Positions 9,401-18,296 of a stretch of DNA of 64,000 bases are shown piece by piece. A model generated the notes under the pieces. It did no database searches. It worked only from the letters and a program-made list of their open reading frames with translations, and was not told the origin of the DNA. Position numbers and translations under genes: made by a program. The stretch's first letter is position 1. Every line of letters begins with the position of its first letter. Origin of the DNA: Cellulosilyticum lentocellum DSM 5427 (lineage in GTDB: Bacteria; Bacillota; Clostridia; Lachnospirales; Cellulosilyticaceae); assembly GCF_000178835.2 (NCBI RefSeq), contig NC_015275.1:1075001-1139000 (forward strand), in the 5' to 3' direction.

Positions 9401-10235
9401 CCTAGAACATATACAAAAGTGTTTTGGTGAAAAAATAGCTTTAAAAGATATTAACATACAAATAAGTCAAGGAGAAATCTTGGGCTTATTAGGACCTTCT
9501 GGAGCAGGGAAGACAACTTTATTAAAAATAATAACAGGACAGTTAAAAGCTACTACAGGAAAGTCGGAAGTGTTAGGAATCTCAAGTGAGCAATTAACTG
9601 ATAGAGAGTATAATCAAATGGGCATGGTACTAGATAATTGTGGTTTATATACTAGGTTAAGTGTTTATGATAATCTTTTATTGTTTGTTAGGCTCTATCA
9701 TTTGCCTAAAGTCAGAATTGATGAGGTATTGGAACAAGTAGCTTTAAAAGATGCAAAGAAGATTTCTGTACAAAAACTTTCAAAAGGTATGTTGCAACGC
9801 CTTGTATTAGCAAGGGCTATTTTAAATAAACCTAAGCTTCTTTTTTTAGATGAACCTACTAGCGGGCTAGATCCTACAACGGCTAAAACTATTCACGAAC
9901 TCATCTTAAGTCTAAGAGATGAAGGGGCAACAGTATTTTTGACAACTCACAATATGGAGGAGGCAACAAAGCTTTGCGATCAAGTAGCTCTACTTTTTGA
10001 GGGGACCATCATAGAATATGGTACACCAAGAGAGATTTGTCTTAAACATAGTTTAGAAAATAAGATTGTTATTTTACAAAAGGATGGAGAAGTGGTGGAA
10101 TTAGAGCATATTCCCTCAAGTGGAAAGGTGATTGCTAAATATTTTGAAGAAGAACAAGTTGCTACTATTCATTCCTCTGAACCGAACTTAGAAAAGGTTT
10201 TTATTAAATTAACAGGAAAGGAGCTAGCTCAGTGA
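9390..10235 (+). CDS. ABC transporter ATP-binding protein (exporter type)
   Basis: 281 residues. Walker A is GPSGAGKT, the signature LSKGM, Walker B LLFLDEPTSGLDP, and the switch His is in TTHNMEEA. A C-terminal extension after residue about 215 (KIVILQKDGEVVELEHI, then EPNLEKVFIKLTGKEL) is typical of drug or antibiotic exporter ATPases. ATG start behind AGGAGGTGG. It overlaps the upstream gene by 11 bases and the permease gene by 4, so it belongs to the LytTR operon. Confidence 0.9.
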   Translation: MVISLEHIQKCFGEKIALKDINIQISQGEILGLLGPSGAGKTTLLKIITGQLKATTGKSEVLGISSEQLTDREYNQMGMVLDNCGLYTRLSVYDNLLLFVRLYHLPKVRIDEVLEQVALKDAKKISVQKLSKGMLQRLVLARAILNKPKLLFLDEPTSGLDPTTAKTIHELILSLRDEGATVFLTTHNMEEATKLCDQVALLFEGTIIEYGTPREICLKHSLENKIVILQKDGEVVELEHIPSSGKVIAKYFEEEQVATIHSSEPNLEKVFIKLTGKELAQ

Positions 10236-10935
10236 TTCAGTTAAATAAAGTAGGAGCCATTTTTATTAAGCAGATAAAAGATACACTTAAAGATACTCAG
10301 GTATTAGTTTTATATATTGTGTATCCGTTATTAGGGTTTATCATGGTAACAGCTATAGCACCACAGGTAGGTGAAGAAAATTTCTTTATAAAAATATTTG
10401 CGTCTATGCATATGGTATTTTTACCTATTGTAGCTACAGCTTCAGTAGTTGCAGAAGAAAAAGAGAAAAGTACTTTAAAAGTATTAATGCTAGCTAATGT
10501 AAAGCCAATAACTTATTTAATAGGTGTGGGAAGTTTTATTTTTTAGGAACCCATTTAGGAACGTTGTGTTTCGCCATAATGGGAAAGTGGAGTGGTGGTA
10601 GTTTTGTAAGCTTTATAATGAACATGATGTTAGGAAGTATTTGTTCTATGCTTATTGGTTTTATAGTAGGGCTAGTAGCTAAAAATCAAATGGGGGCTAC
10701 TGCTTTAACAGTACCACTAGGACTGGTGCTTTCTCTATTACCAATGCTATCGAGTTTTAATACAAGTATTGAAAAAATAGCTAAAATTACGTATAGCCAA
10801 CAAATTAGTTATTTAATAAGTAAGCCGAGTTTAAGGATGTACACGTTAGAACAAGGTGCAATAATAGGCATTAATTTGTTACTAGTATTTATCATTTTTT
10901 TTAGTGTATATAGAAAGCAATTTAGAGAAGTGTAG
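10232..10935 (+). pseudogene. ABC-2 type permease, interrupted by a frameshift
   Basis: The first part (10232-10546, 104 residues) begins MIQLNKVGAIFIKQIKDTLKD, has two membrane segments, and stops at TAG in SFIF-stop. The second part (ending 10935) continues the permease in the -1 frame with four more membrane segments. The break falls at a run of six T (10539-10544). One more T would fuse the parts into a permease of about 234 residues reading SFIFLGTHLG. It could be a real mutation, a homopolymer sequencing error, or slippage. If the mutation is real, the ATPase has lost its partner. Confidence 0.75.
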
Positions 10936-10960
10936 AGAAAAAAGAAGGATAGGTTAAAAG

Positions 10961-10994
10961 GAGCTGCAAATTAGAAGTTGCAAGCTCTTTTTTT
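10961..10994 (+). terminator. Terminator of the LytTR/ABC operon
   Basis: GAGCTGCAA pairs with TTGCAAGCTC with a one-base bulge, followed by seven T. Confidence 0.85.
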
Positions 10995-11343
10995 GTAATA
11001 TTAATAAAATCTTATAATGAATTAAAGTGACATAAATCACTAAGAGCTTTAAAAAGGAAAAGATATATTAACACATTAAAATTGCAAAAATTAAAAAATA
11101 ATCAAAGCATAATGCAGTAATTAAAAGGAATAAGGACAATCAATTTGTAAAAAATGTAAATCAAAAACATCGTTATTTTAAATATTCAGAATAAACTGTA
11201 CGAGATTATAAATTGACAAATGTTATAAATGATAGTATATTTTTTATGTAAAATATTTTTTTGTATTTTCATTAACTTTGACGTAATGAATATATTGGTT
11301 AAAGATATGTCAAAAGTCAATTTAATCCAGGGGGGATAAGACG
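10995..11343 (+). promoter_or_regulatory. livJ upstream region with sigma-A promoter
   Basis: About 350 AT-rich bases without a gene. It holds a near-consensus promoter, TTGACA (11213-11218), 17 bp, TATATT (11236-11241), giving a leader of about 95 nt before livJ. A GGGGGGAT site precedes the ATG. I see no recognisable riboswitch. Confidence 0.75.
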
Positions 11344-12471
11344 ATGAAAAAGAGTTTTAAAGCAAGTTTAGCCATTTTAGCTGCTACTATGTGTGCTGCT
11401 AGTTTAGTAGGATGTGGTGACAAAGCTACATCTGGTGATGTTTATAAAATTGGAGGAATTGGACCTCTAACAGGAGATGCATCTTCTTATGGTATTTCTG
11501 TTAAGCAAGGATCACAAGTTGCTATTGATGAAATTAATGCAGCTGGTGGTGTTAATGGAAAAAAATTAGAACTTGTATTTGAAGATGATGTAAATGATGC
11601 AGAAAAAGCAGTTAGTGCATATAACAAAATTATGGACCAAGGCGTTACAGCACTTGTTGGTGCAGTTACATCAGGATGTTCAATTGCTGTATCTGATGAA
11701 TCTGTAAAAGATGGCATTCTTCAGATCACACCAAGCGGTTCAGCTCAAGAATGTACAAAACAACCAAATAGTTTCAGAATTTGCTTTACAGACCCACTTC
11801 AAGGACAAACAATGGCTAAATACATAGCTGACAATGGTTATAAAAATGTAGCTATTATTTATGATGTAGCTAGTGATTATAGTAAGGGAATTAAAGAAGC
11901 ATTTGTAGCTGAAGCAGGTAATGTAGGTTTAAATATTGCTGCTGAGGAATCATTTACATCAGGTGATATTGACTTTAAAACACAACTTACAAAAATTAAA
12001 GGAACTAATGCTGATTGTATCTTCCTTCCAATCTACTATGCAGAAGTAGCTGCTATTTCAGAACAAGCTACAACAGTAGGTGTTAGCTTACCATATTTTG
12101 GTGCTGATGGTTGGGATGGCGTAATTGATCAATTAGGTGGTGACACAACTAATATTAATGGAGCTATTTTCCTTACACCATTCGTTGCTACAGCTGACAA
12201 AGAAAATGTAAAATCTTTTGTAGCTGCTTACGAAAAAGCATATAATGCTACACCAGATCAATTTGCAGCAGATGGTTACGATGCAGTATATGCTATCAAA
12301 GCTGCTATTGAAGCCTGTGGTAGTGATGTGACAAATGAAAATCTAGTTGCTGCTATGACTAAAATTGAAGTTAAAGGTGTTACAGGCGATATGACTTTCA
12401 CAGCTGAGGGTGAACCAAATAAATCAGCTTTGGTTGCTATGATCCAAGATGGACAATATGTTGCTAAATAA
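11344..12471 (+). CDS. livJ: Branched-chain amino-acid ABC transporter substrate-binding lipoprotein
   Basis: 375 residues. It begins with a lipoprotein signal peptide ending SLVGC, so Cys24 would be lipidated and the protein anchored outside the membrane. The mature part is a LivJ-type periplasmic-binding fold: IGGIGPLTGDASSYG near the start, DDVNDAEKAVSAYNKI, and ITPSGSAQECTKQ in the ligand region. It heads livJHMGF but is separated from livH by a terminator-like hairpin, so it is probably made in excess over the membrane parts, as is usual for binding proteins. The binding specificity (Leu/Ile/Val versus other amino acids) cannot be read from sequence. Confidence 0.93.
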   Translation: MKKSFKASLAILAATMCAASLVGCGDKATSGDVYKIGGIGPLTGDASSYGISVKQGSQVAIDEINAAGGVNGKKLELVFEDDVNDAEKAVSAYNKIMDQGVTALVGAVTSGCSIAVSDESVKDGILQITPSGSAQECTKQPNSFRICFTDPLQGQTMAKYIADNGYKNVAIIYDVASDYSKGIKEAFVAEAGNVGLNIAAEESFTSGDIDFKTQLTKIKGTNADCIFLPIYYAEVAAISEQATTVGVSLPYFGADGWDGVIDQLGGDTTNINGAIFLTPFVATADKENVKSFVAAYEKAYNATPDQFAADGYDAVYAIKAAIEACGSDVTNENLVAAMTKIEVKGVTGDMTFTAEGEPNKSALVAMIQDGQYVAK

Positions 12472-12493
12472 TAGATATTAATCTATGTTTAAG

Positions 12494-12552
12494 GCTGCCC
12501 TTAAATAGCTTGCTTAAGACTAGTAGGAGAGCTATTTAGGGCAGCATTTTAT
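12494..12552 (+). terminator. Partial terminator between livJ and livH
   Basis: A 16-pair stem with one bulge (12494-12510 with 12530-12545; arms begin GCTGCCC and end GGGCAGC) is followed by ATTTTATTT. It probably attenuates livHMGF relative to livJ. Confidence 0.75.
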
Positions 12553-12572
12553 TTAGTTAGCCACCTCTTATG

Positions 12573-12617
12573 CCCCCACAGGCAATCTAAGAGATTGGAT
12601 CTGGCTGCTTGTGGAGG
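12573..12617 (+). promoter_or_regulatory. Structured RNA leader before livH
   Basis: Nested pairing: CCCCCACA (12573-12580) with TGTGGAGG (12610-12617, one mismatch), enclosing CAATCT-AAG-AGATTG (12583-12597). It lies just after the livJ terminator. It has no T-box features that I can see. Function unknown. Confidence 0.4.
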
Positions 12618-12677
12618 TATTAGAGATGATTAGCTATGAAAGAGAGAAGATAAACGAATTAAAAAGGAGGAACAAAC

Positions 12678-13553
12678 ATGGGCTTTATTGAACAACTTAT
12701 TAATGGACTTAATCTTGGAAGTATTTATGCACTTATTGCCCTTGGTTATACCATGGTTTATGGTATTGCGAAAATGTTGAACTTTGCACATGGAGACGTT
12801 ATTATGGTCGGTGCTTATACATTGTCTTTAATTATGACAAGCCTTAATTTACCACCTACTGTAGCAGTAATAGCTAGCGTTGTGGTCTGTTCAGTACTTG
12901 GTGTAACTATTGAGAAAATTGCTTATAAACCTCTTAGAAAAGCATCACCCCTTACAGTGCTTATTACTGCTATTGGTGTAAGTTATTTCTTACAAAGCGT
13001 AGCTTTATTGCTTTTTGGGTCTAAACAAAGAAAAGTAAATTCAGTTATTACTATTCAGCCTATTCAAATAGCAGGCATTGAATTAACTGGTGAATCTATT
13101 GTTACTTTAGGGGTAACACTTATTATTATGATAGGTCTTACTTTATTTATAAATAAAACGAAAATTGGTAAAGCTATGTTAGCTGTTTCAGAAGATAAAG
13201 GAGCAGCTCAATTGATGGGGATTAATGTTAATCGTACCATTTCTATTACTTTTGCTATTGGTTCCGCACTAGCTGCAGTAGCTGGTGTGCTTTACGTGAG
13301 TTCTTATGGGTTTGTAGGCCCTTATACAGGTTCTCTTCCAGGAATTAAGGCTTTCGTAGCAGCTGTTCTTGGGGGAATAGGTAGTGTGCCTGGTGCTATG
13401 CTAGGAGGTATTTTATTAGGCATTATTGAGAGCTTATCAAAAGCATATATTTCCACTAATTTAGCTGATGCTATTGTGTTTAGTGTATTAATTATTGTTC
13501 TTCTAGTGAAACCAGCTGGTTTATTAGGTAAAATGAGAACGGATAAGGTATAG
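12678..13553 (+). CDS. livH: Branched-chain amino-acid ABC permease LivH
   Basis: 291 residues, about eight membrane helices. It has the LivH hallmarks: INGLNLGSIYALIALGYTMVYGI, then MLNFAHGDVIMVGAY near the N-terminus, and GGIGSVPGAMLGGILLGIIE near the C-terminus. It pairs with LivM to form the membrane channel. ATG start behind AAAAAGGAGGA; the stop is directly followed by the livM start region. Confidence 0.93.
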   Translation: MGFIEQLINGLNLGSIYALIALGYTMVYGIAKMLNFAHGDVIMVGAYTLSLIMTSLNLPPTVAVIASVVVCSVLGVTIEKIAYKPLRKASPLTVLITAIGVSYFLQSVALLLFGSKQRKVNSVITIQPIQIAGIELTGESIVTLGVTLIIMIGLTLFINKTKIGKAMLAVSEDKGAAQLMGINVNRTISITFAIGSALAAVAGVLYVSSYGFVGPYTGSLPGIKAFVAAVLGGIGSVPGAMLGGILLGIIESLSKAYISTNLADAIVFSVLIIVLLVKPAGLLGKMRTDKV

Positions 13554-13562
13554 GTGACGACT

Positions 13563-14549
13563 ATGAAAAAACTCATACATAAAAAGAATATCATAGCAAT
13601 TGTTACTGCAATAGCAGTTTATGCTCTTGTTTTTATGCTTGTAGAGACAGGTTCTTTATCAAGACACTATCAAAGTTTATTAGTACCAATTGGAGTTAAT
13701 ATTATTTTAGCGGTCTCTCTTAACTTAACTGTTGGTTTTTTAGGAGAGCTAACCTTAGGTCATGCAGGTTTCATGTCGGTAGGTGCTTATGCTGGTTGTA
13801 TGTTTACAATCTATGCGAATTTACCAACATATATTGAGCTACCTATTGCTCTTATTATTGGTGGTCTAGTAGCAGCAGTATTTGGATGTATTATCGGTAT
13901 TCCTGCACTAAGATTAAAAGGAGATTATTTAGCAATAGTGACGCTGGCTTTTGGAGAAATTATTCGTTCTATTTTAATGAATATAGAGGTTACAGGTGGT
14001 GCAGGTGGTTTAAAAGGAATTGATAAGTCTGCAAACTATACCTTAGTATTTGTGATTATCGTCATTACAGTTATTATTATTTCTAACTTAGTTAATTCTA
14101 GAGCAGGTAGAGCTATTTGTTCTATTCGAGATAATATTATAGCAGCTGAGTCTGTAGGTATTAATGTAGTTTATCATAAGTTATTGGCTTTTGTTGTAGC
14201 TGCTTTCTTTGCAGGTGCGGCAGGCGTATTGTATGGCCATAACCTAGGTATTTTAAAACCAGATACCTTTGACTTTAATAAATCTATTGAGATTTTAGTT
14301 ATTGTAGTACTAGGCGGTATGGGCAGTATTAGAGGTTCTATTATTGCAGCTACTATTATTACTGTGCTTCCGGAGGTACTTCGTGGTCTTGCGGATTATA
14401 GAATGCTTATTTATGCAGTCGTACTTATTGTCATGATGATTCTAAATGCATCTCCAAAGTTTGCTGAATTTAAAAAGAGCTTTTTCGCTAGGTTAAAAGG
14501 TAAAAAAGCACAGAAAGGAGGAGCTGAAGATGGCGTTATTAGAGGTTAA
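13563..14549 (+). CDS. livM: Branched-chain amino-acid ABC permease LivM
   Basis: About 328 residues, multi-pass. It shows the LivM pattern: LNLTVGFLGELTLGHAGFMSVGAY, ALRLKGDYLAIVTLAFGEIIR, and LGGMGSIRGSIIAATIITVLPE. A GTG at 13554 abuts the livH stop and is in frame, but AGGTG at 13551-13555 is spaced for the ATG at 13563, which I prefer. The last 20 bases overlap livG. The Lys-rich C-terminal tail is cytosolic. Confidence 0.92.
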   Translation: MKKLIHKKNIIAIVTAIAVYALVFMLVETGSLSRHYQSLLVPIGVNIILAVSLNLTVGFLGELTLGHAGFMSVGAYAGCMFTIYANLPTYIELPIALIIGGLVAAVFGCIIGIPALRLKGDYLAIVTLAFGEIIRSILMNIEVTGGAGGLKGIDKSANYTLVFVIIVITVIIISNLVNSRAGRAICSIRDNIIAAESVGINVVYHKLLAFVVAAFFAGAAGVLYGHNLGILKPDTFDFNKSIEILVIVVLGGMGSIRGSIIAATIITVLPEVLRGLADYRMLIYAVVLIVMMILNASPKFAEFKKSFFARLKGKKAQKGGAEDGVIRG

Positions 14550-15288
14550 TAATTTAACCATTGTATTTGGTGGCCTTAGAGCAGTAGATGGACTTAATTT
14601 AAAAATTGAAAAAGGACAATTATACGGCTTAATAGGACCTAATGGTGCAGGAAAAACAACTGTATTTAATATGATTACAGGTGTTTATAAGCCAACTAGT
14701 GGTACCTTCTTATTAGATGGTGAAGATTTAACTGGTAAAGCTACTATAGAGATTAACCGTAAAGGAATTGCAAGAACCTTTCAAAATATTCGTTTGTTTA
14801 ATAATATGTCAGTTCTTGATAATGTCAAAATAGGCTTGCATAATCAAAAGCATTATACTGTGGTAGAAGGAATGTTTCGTTTGCCACGTTATTTTAAAGA
14901 AGAAAAAGAAATGAATGAGAAGGCTACAGAGCTTTTGGCTGTATTTGATTTAGATAAAGAAAAAGAGACGTTAGCATCTAATTTACCTTATGGTAAGCAA
15001 AGAAAATTAGAGATTGCTAGGGCATTAGCAACTAATCCAAAGCTTCTTCTCTTGGATGAACCAGCAGCGGGCATGAATCCTAATGAAACAGCAGAACTCA
15101 TGGAGACTATTCGCTTTGTAAGAGATAAGTTTGAGATGACGATTTTACTTATTGAACATGATATGAAGCTTGTAGGGGGTATATGTGAAGAGATTACAGT
15201 GCTTAACTTTGGTAAAGAACTTGCCCATGGTGAAACAAGCAAGGTATTAAATGATCCACAAGTTATTACAGCCTACTTAGGAGAATAG
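14530..15288 (+). CDS. livG: Branched-chain amino-acid ABC ATPase LivG
   Basis: 252 residues. Walker A GPNGAGKTT, Walker B LLLLDEPAAGMNP, and the LivG-specific long insert after RTFQNIRLFNNMSVLDNV. The signature LPYGKQRKLEIARAL replaces the usual LSGGQ, as is common in LivG. AAAGGAGGAG sits inside the end of livM, so the two are translationally coupled. It works as a heterodimer with LivF. Confidence 0.93.
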   Translation: MALLEVNNLTIVFGGLRAVDGLNLKIEKGQLYGLIGPNGAGKTTVFNMITGVYKPTSGTFLLDGEDLTGKATIEINRKGIARTFQNIRLFNNMSVLDNVKIGLHNQKHYTVVEGMFRLPRYFKEEKEMNEKATELLAVFDLDKEKETLASNLPYGKQRKLEIARALATNPKLLLLDEPAAGMNPNETAELMETIRFVRDKFEMTILLIEHDMKLVGGICEEITVLNFGKELAHGETSKVLNDPQVITAYLGE

Positions 15289-15303
15289 AAGGGAGATAAC
15301 CTT

Positions 15304-16014
15304 ATGGCTATGTTAAAAGTAGAAAATCTAGAAGTATATTATGGCATGATTCAAGCAATAAAGGGAATCTCTTTTGAAGTTAATGAGGGTGAAGTTATTG
15401 CTTTAATTGGTGCTAATGGTGCGGGAAAAACCACTATTCTTCATACCGTTACAGGTTTAGTAGAGGCCAGAGCAGGAAGTATAGAATTTGAAGGAAAAAA
15501 CCTTCTTAAAACACCAGCACATCATATTGTAAGTATGGGAATGGCTCATGTACCAGAAGGTAGAAGAATTTTTCAAGAGCTTACAGTGCTTGAAAATTTA
15601 AAGTTAGGCGCATATACTCGTAATGATAAGAAAGAAATGGAAGAAACACTTCGTATGATTTATACCAAGTTCCCAAGACTTGAAGAAAGAAAAGAACAAA
15701 TTGCAGGGACTTTAAGTGGCGGTGAGCAGCAAATGCTAGCAATGGGTAGAGCACTTATGTCACATCCTAAAATTATTTTAATGGACGAACCTTCTATGGG
15801 ACTTTCTCCACTATATGTTTCCGAGATTTTTAAGATTATTGAGGAAATTAGCAGCAGCGGTACAACCGTTCTTCTTGTAGAGCAAAATGCTAAAAAAGCA
15901 CTTTCTATTGCTGATAGAGCTTATGTTCTAGAAACAGGGAAGATTGTACTAGAAGGTAATGCAAAAGATCTAATTAATGATGATTCTATTAAGAAAGCGT
16001 ATTTAGGTGAGTAA
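15304..16014 (+). CDS. livF: Branched-chain amino-acid ABC ATPase LivF
   Basis: 236 residues, the usual LivF length. Walker A GANGAGKTT, signature LSGGEQQMLAMGRALM, Walker B IILMDEPSMGLSP, and VLLVEQNAKKAL around the switch region. The sequence MAHVPEGRRIFQELTVLENL is typical of LivF. It ends the livHMGF transcript, just before a 22-bp inverted repeat. Confidence 0.93.
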   Translation: MAMLKVENLEVYYGMIQAIKGISFEVNEGEVIALIGANGAGKTTILHTVTGLVEARAGSIEFEGKNLLKTPAHHIVSMGMAHVPEGRRIFQELTVLENLKLGAYTRNDKKEMEETLRMIYTKFPRLEERKEQIAGTLSGGEQQMLAMGRALMSHPKIILMDEPSMGLSPLYVSEIFKIIEEISSSGTTVLLVEQNAKKALSIADRAYVLETGKIVLEGNAKDLINDDSIKKAYLGE

Positions 16015-16020
16015 AAAGTA

Positions 16021-16084
16021 ATTCAATAAGAAGCACTCAAATGTCTACTAGAACTAGGAACAATTTGAGTGCTTCTTATTGAAT
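16021..16084. repeat. Perfect 22-bp inverted repeat after livF
   Basis: 16021-16042 and 16063-16084 are exact inverse complements (outer ends ATTCAATAAG and CTTATTGAAT) around a 20-nt loop. It could end livF transcription, but there is no T tract, so it may instead stabilise the mRNA or work in both directions. It is unusually long for a simple terminator. Confidence 0.7.
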
Positions 16085-16164
16085 GGAAAGAGTTATTTGT
16101 AGGAAAAGTGGTAAAGCAAGAACACGAAGAATACAATGCAGTTAGCAAAAGGAGGGAGAGAAAC

Positions 16165-16611
16165 ATGCTTATAAAAATAAAAGATTTTGCAGCATTTTGT
16201 AATGTATCCGATAGAGCACTGCGTTTGTATGATAAGCTAGGGCTATTTCATCCAGCATACATAGATCCTCAAAATGGCTATCGTTACTATGATACTGAAC
16301 AAATGTTAGAGTTAAATACCATTATTAGCTTTAAAAAGGTAGGTTTTTCATTGCAAGAAATTAAGGAAATGAAAGAAGCAGGTTTATTAAAGGAACAAGT
16401 CATTGATAGATTATGTGATAAAAGAAGAGAGCAGCAACGAATTGTGGAAGTGGCCACATATAATATTGAGAATATTAATGCTATGCTAAAAGCATTAGGT
16501 ATGTTAAAAGAATCAGCAGATGAACAAGCTGAAGCCACTAAGTTAGCACGCCTAGCTTGCTTAGAAAATGAAAAGCTAGAACATGATTTCTCACAAATTT
16601 TATGGCTTTAA
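16165..16611 (+). CDS. MerR-family transcriptional regulator
   Basis: 148 residues. The N-terminal winged helix-turn-helix reads IKDFAAFCNVSDRALRLYDKLGLF, followed by NGYRYYDTEQMLELNTIISFKKVGFSLQEIKEM, the MerR layout. A dimerisation coiled coil follows; the short C-terminus has no Cys cluster, so it is not a metal sensor of the classical type. An upstream in-frame ATG exists, but GGAGGGAGAG sits just before 16165. The next promoter has a 19-bp spacer, as MerR activators need, so its likely target is the MutS-like pair directly downstream. Confidence 0.85.
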   Translation: MLIKIKDFAAFCNVSDRALRLYDKLGLFHPAYIDPQNGYRYYDTEQMLELNTIISFKKVGFSLQEIKEMKEAGLLKEQVIDRLCDKRREQQRIVEVATYNIENINAMLKALGMLKESADEQAEATKLARLACLENEKLEHDFSQILWL

Positions 16612-16620
16612 AAAAGAAGG

Positions 16621-16651
16621 TTGACCTTACACATGCGTCATAGTTTATACT
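16621..16651 (+). promoter_or_regulatory. MerR-type promoter with 19-bp spacer for the MutS-like pair
   Basis: TTGACC (16621-16626), a 19-bp spacer, TATACT (16646-16651). The over-long spacer is the mark of promoters activated by MerR-type DNA distortion. The spacer centre holds a near-palindrome, ACACATGCGT. The start site is about 20 bp before the gene. Confidence 0.65.
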
Positions 16652-16676
16652 CCATCTAAAAAGGAGGGGATAAGCT

Positions 16677-18296
16677 ATGACGTTTTTTAGTTTGCTATAT
16701 GAATCAAAGGAACAAATGCTCAAGCTAAAAGAAAAGGCAAAACAGCAGCCAAAGGGTTTATTATCTCAAAAAGATGAGCGCAAATATGAGTATATAGGTA
16801 ATAAAATGGTAGCACTGCAGGAGAAAAAAGCATTTGAGGAAGTTCCTTTATTTTATAAAGACCTGAATCTTAATCAAATTACAGAAGACATATTTCCTAT
16901 CAGGGATGATGAAGAGTATAGAAAATTATTTTTTGAAGTACCAAATGAATTATCCTTAATTATTTATAGGCAAGATATACTCAAAGATTTAGATAAGGAT
17001 GCAGTTTTTGAAGGAGTTAACTATTTACTAGAACAATTGCAACTAGTACAAAAGCTAATCGGATATAAGGGGGAGGTAACTCATGAAGTGCAAAGGATAG
17101 CCTATCAACTAGAAGCTATGATAGTTTACTATGAGGCAATAGAGAAGTTTATTAATCTAGTAGAATATCGTATAGCATCTAAAGGCCTTCAATTAGCCAT
17201 TGGATATATGAAAGCATTAATAAATACAGAGCACATCATATGGAAAGAGAGCGAAAACTTATATGAAAGGTTAAAAACTATTCACTATACTATGAAGGTA
17301 TCACATAAAGAAGTAAGTATTACTATCAATCATGAGGAAACAATGGATGATCGAGAGAAAGCAGATGATAATAATAGTAAGAAATCTTCTTTTTTTAACC
17401 AGATTACTTACAATAATATAGAGCAACAAATAGGAGATTATTTATTAGAACAATGTTCAACATTATTTAATAAGTGTAAATTCTGGATAGAAAATCATAA
17501 AGATTTTTATGATTCGAAGATAGGACGATTACGAAAAGATTTATATTTCTATTTTCAAGTAATCCTTTATAAGAAAAGGTTAAAAGAGAAAGGTCTATTT
17601 GTAACTTACCCTGTGGTTTCAAAAGAAGCATCATTAAAGCTAAGCGGTATGTATGATCTAGCGTTAGCAAGAAAATTAATGTCTCCTATAATTATTAAAA
17701 ATAGCATAGAGCTAGGACCAGAGGAATATGGGGCATGGATTACAGGTGCCAATCAAGGTGGAAAAACGACTTATCTTCGGAGTCTAGGGCAAAGTATTGT
17801 TTTGGCCCTGCAAGGACTATTTATACCAGCTAGTAAGGCACAGATACCGTTGTATCAAGGTATATGTACGCATTTTAGCACAGAAGAAAGTGCTATGCTA
17901 CAAAATAGCAAATTACAAGAAGAGTTAATGAGCATTAAAACATTGTTAGAAACTTCTGATGAAGGAAAACGGATGTACTTATTTAATGAGCTTTTTTCTT
18001 CAACTACGTCTGTAGATGCTTACGAGTTAAGTCAGATTTTAATCAAGAGATTATTAAAACAAGGGCACCATATTTTTTGTGTAACTCATGTTCCAAGCTT
18101 GACGGATACTTGTCCACAAATGATAAGTCTAGTAGCAGAAGTCCTGGAAGATACGCTTCATACAAGAACATATACAATTGCAAGAAAGCCAGCCGGAGAG
18201 TTGGCTTATGCTTCAACAATAGCTAAGAAGTATGGTCTTACCAAAAAGGAGATAAAGGAGGCGATAGCTCATGGAAAAGCAGCTGAGAGTGAATAA
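16677..18296 (+). CDS. MutS-family ATPase, first of a tandem pair
   Basis: 539 residues. Only the MutS core-helical and C-terminal ATPase regions are recognisable; there is no N-terminal mismatch-recognition domain. The P-loop is GANQGGKTT (357-365), where canonical MutS has GPNMGGKST. Walker B is LFNELFSSTTSVDAYELS, with Asn for the usual Asp but the catalytic Glu kept, followed by VTHVPSL (switch His). Helical residues about 1-340 would form the lever/clamp. It overlaps the next gene, a distant paralogue, by 26 bases; together they probably form a heterodimer. The role is not established; it is unlikely to be classical mismatch repair. Confidence 0.8.
   Translation: MTFFSLLYESKEQMLKLKEKAKQQPKGLLSQKDERKYEYIGNKMVALQEKKAFEEVPLFYKDLNLNQITEDIFPIRDDEEYRKLFFEVPNELSLIIYRQDILKDLDKDAVFEGVNYLLEQLQLVQKLIGYKGEVTHEVQRIAYQLEAMIVYYEAIEKFINLVEYRIASKGLQLAIGYMKALINTEHIIWKESENLYERLKTIHYTMKVSHKEVSITINHEETMDDREKADDNNSKKSSFFNQITYNNIEQQIGDYLLEQCSTLFNKCKFWIENHKDFYDSKIGRLRKDLYFYFQVILYKKRLKEKGLFVTYPVVSKEASLKLSGMYDLALARKLMSPIIIKNSIELGPEEYGAWITGANQGGKTTYLRSLGQSIVLALQGLFIPASKAQIPLYQGICTHFSTEESAMLQNSKLQEELMSIKTLLETSDEGKRMYLFNELFSSTTSVDAYELSQILIKRLLKQGHHIFCVTHVPSLTDTCPQMISLVAEVLEDTLHTRTYTIARKPAGELAYASTIAKKYGLTKKEIKEAIAHGKAAESE

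Noticed and set aside
10539-10546. Programmed ribosomal frameshift in the ABC permease
   Set aside because: The T run does not form a proper X-XXY-YYZ heptamer in the zero frame, and the family has no known need for a truncated form; mutation or sequencing error is simpler.
12553-12677. T-box riboswitch before livH
   Set aside because: No T-box sequence, no specifier loop and no competing terminator after the structured part.
16021-16084. Insertion-sequence terminal repeats
   Set aside because: The two arms enclose only 20 bases and no transposase; this is a hairpin after livF.
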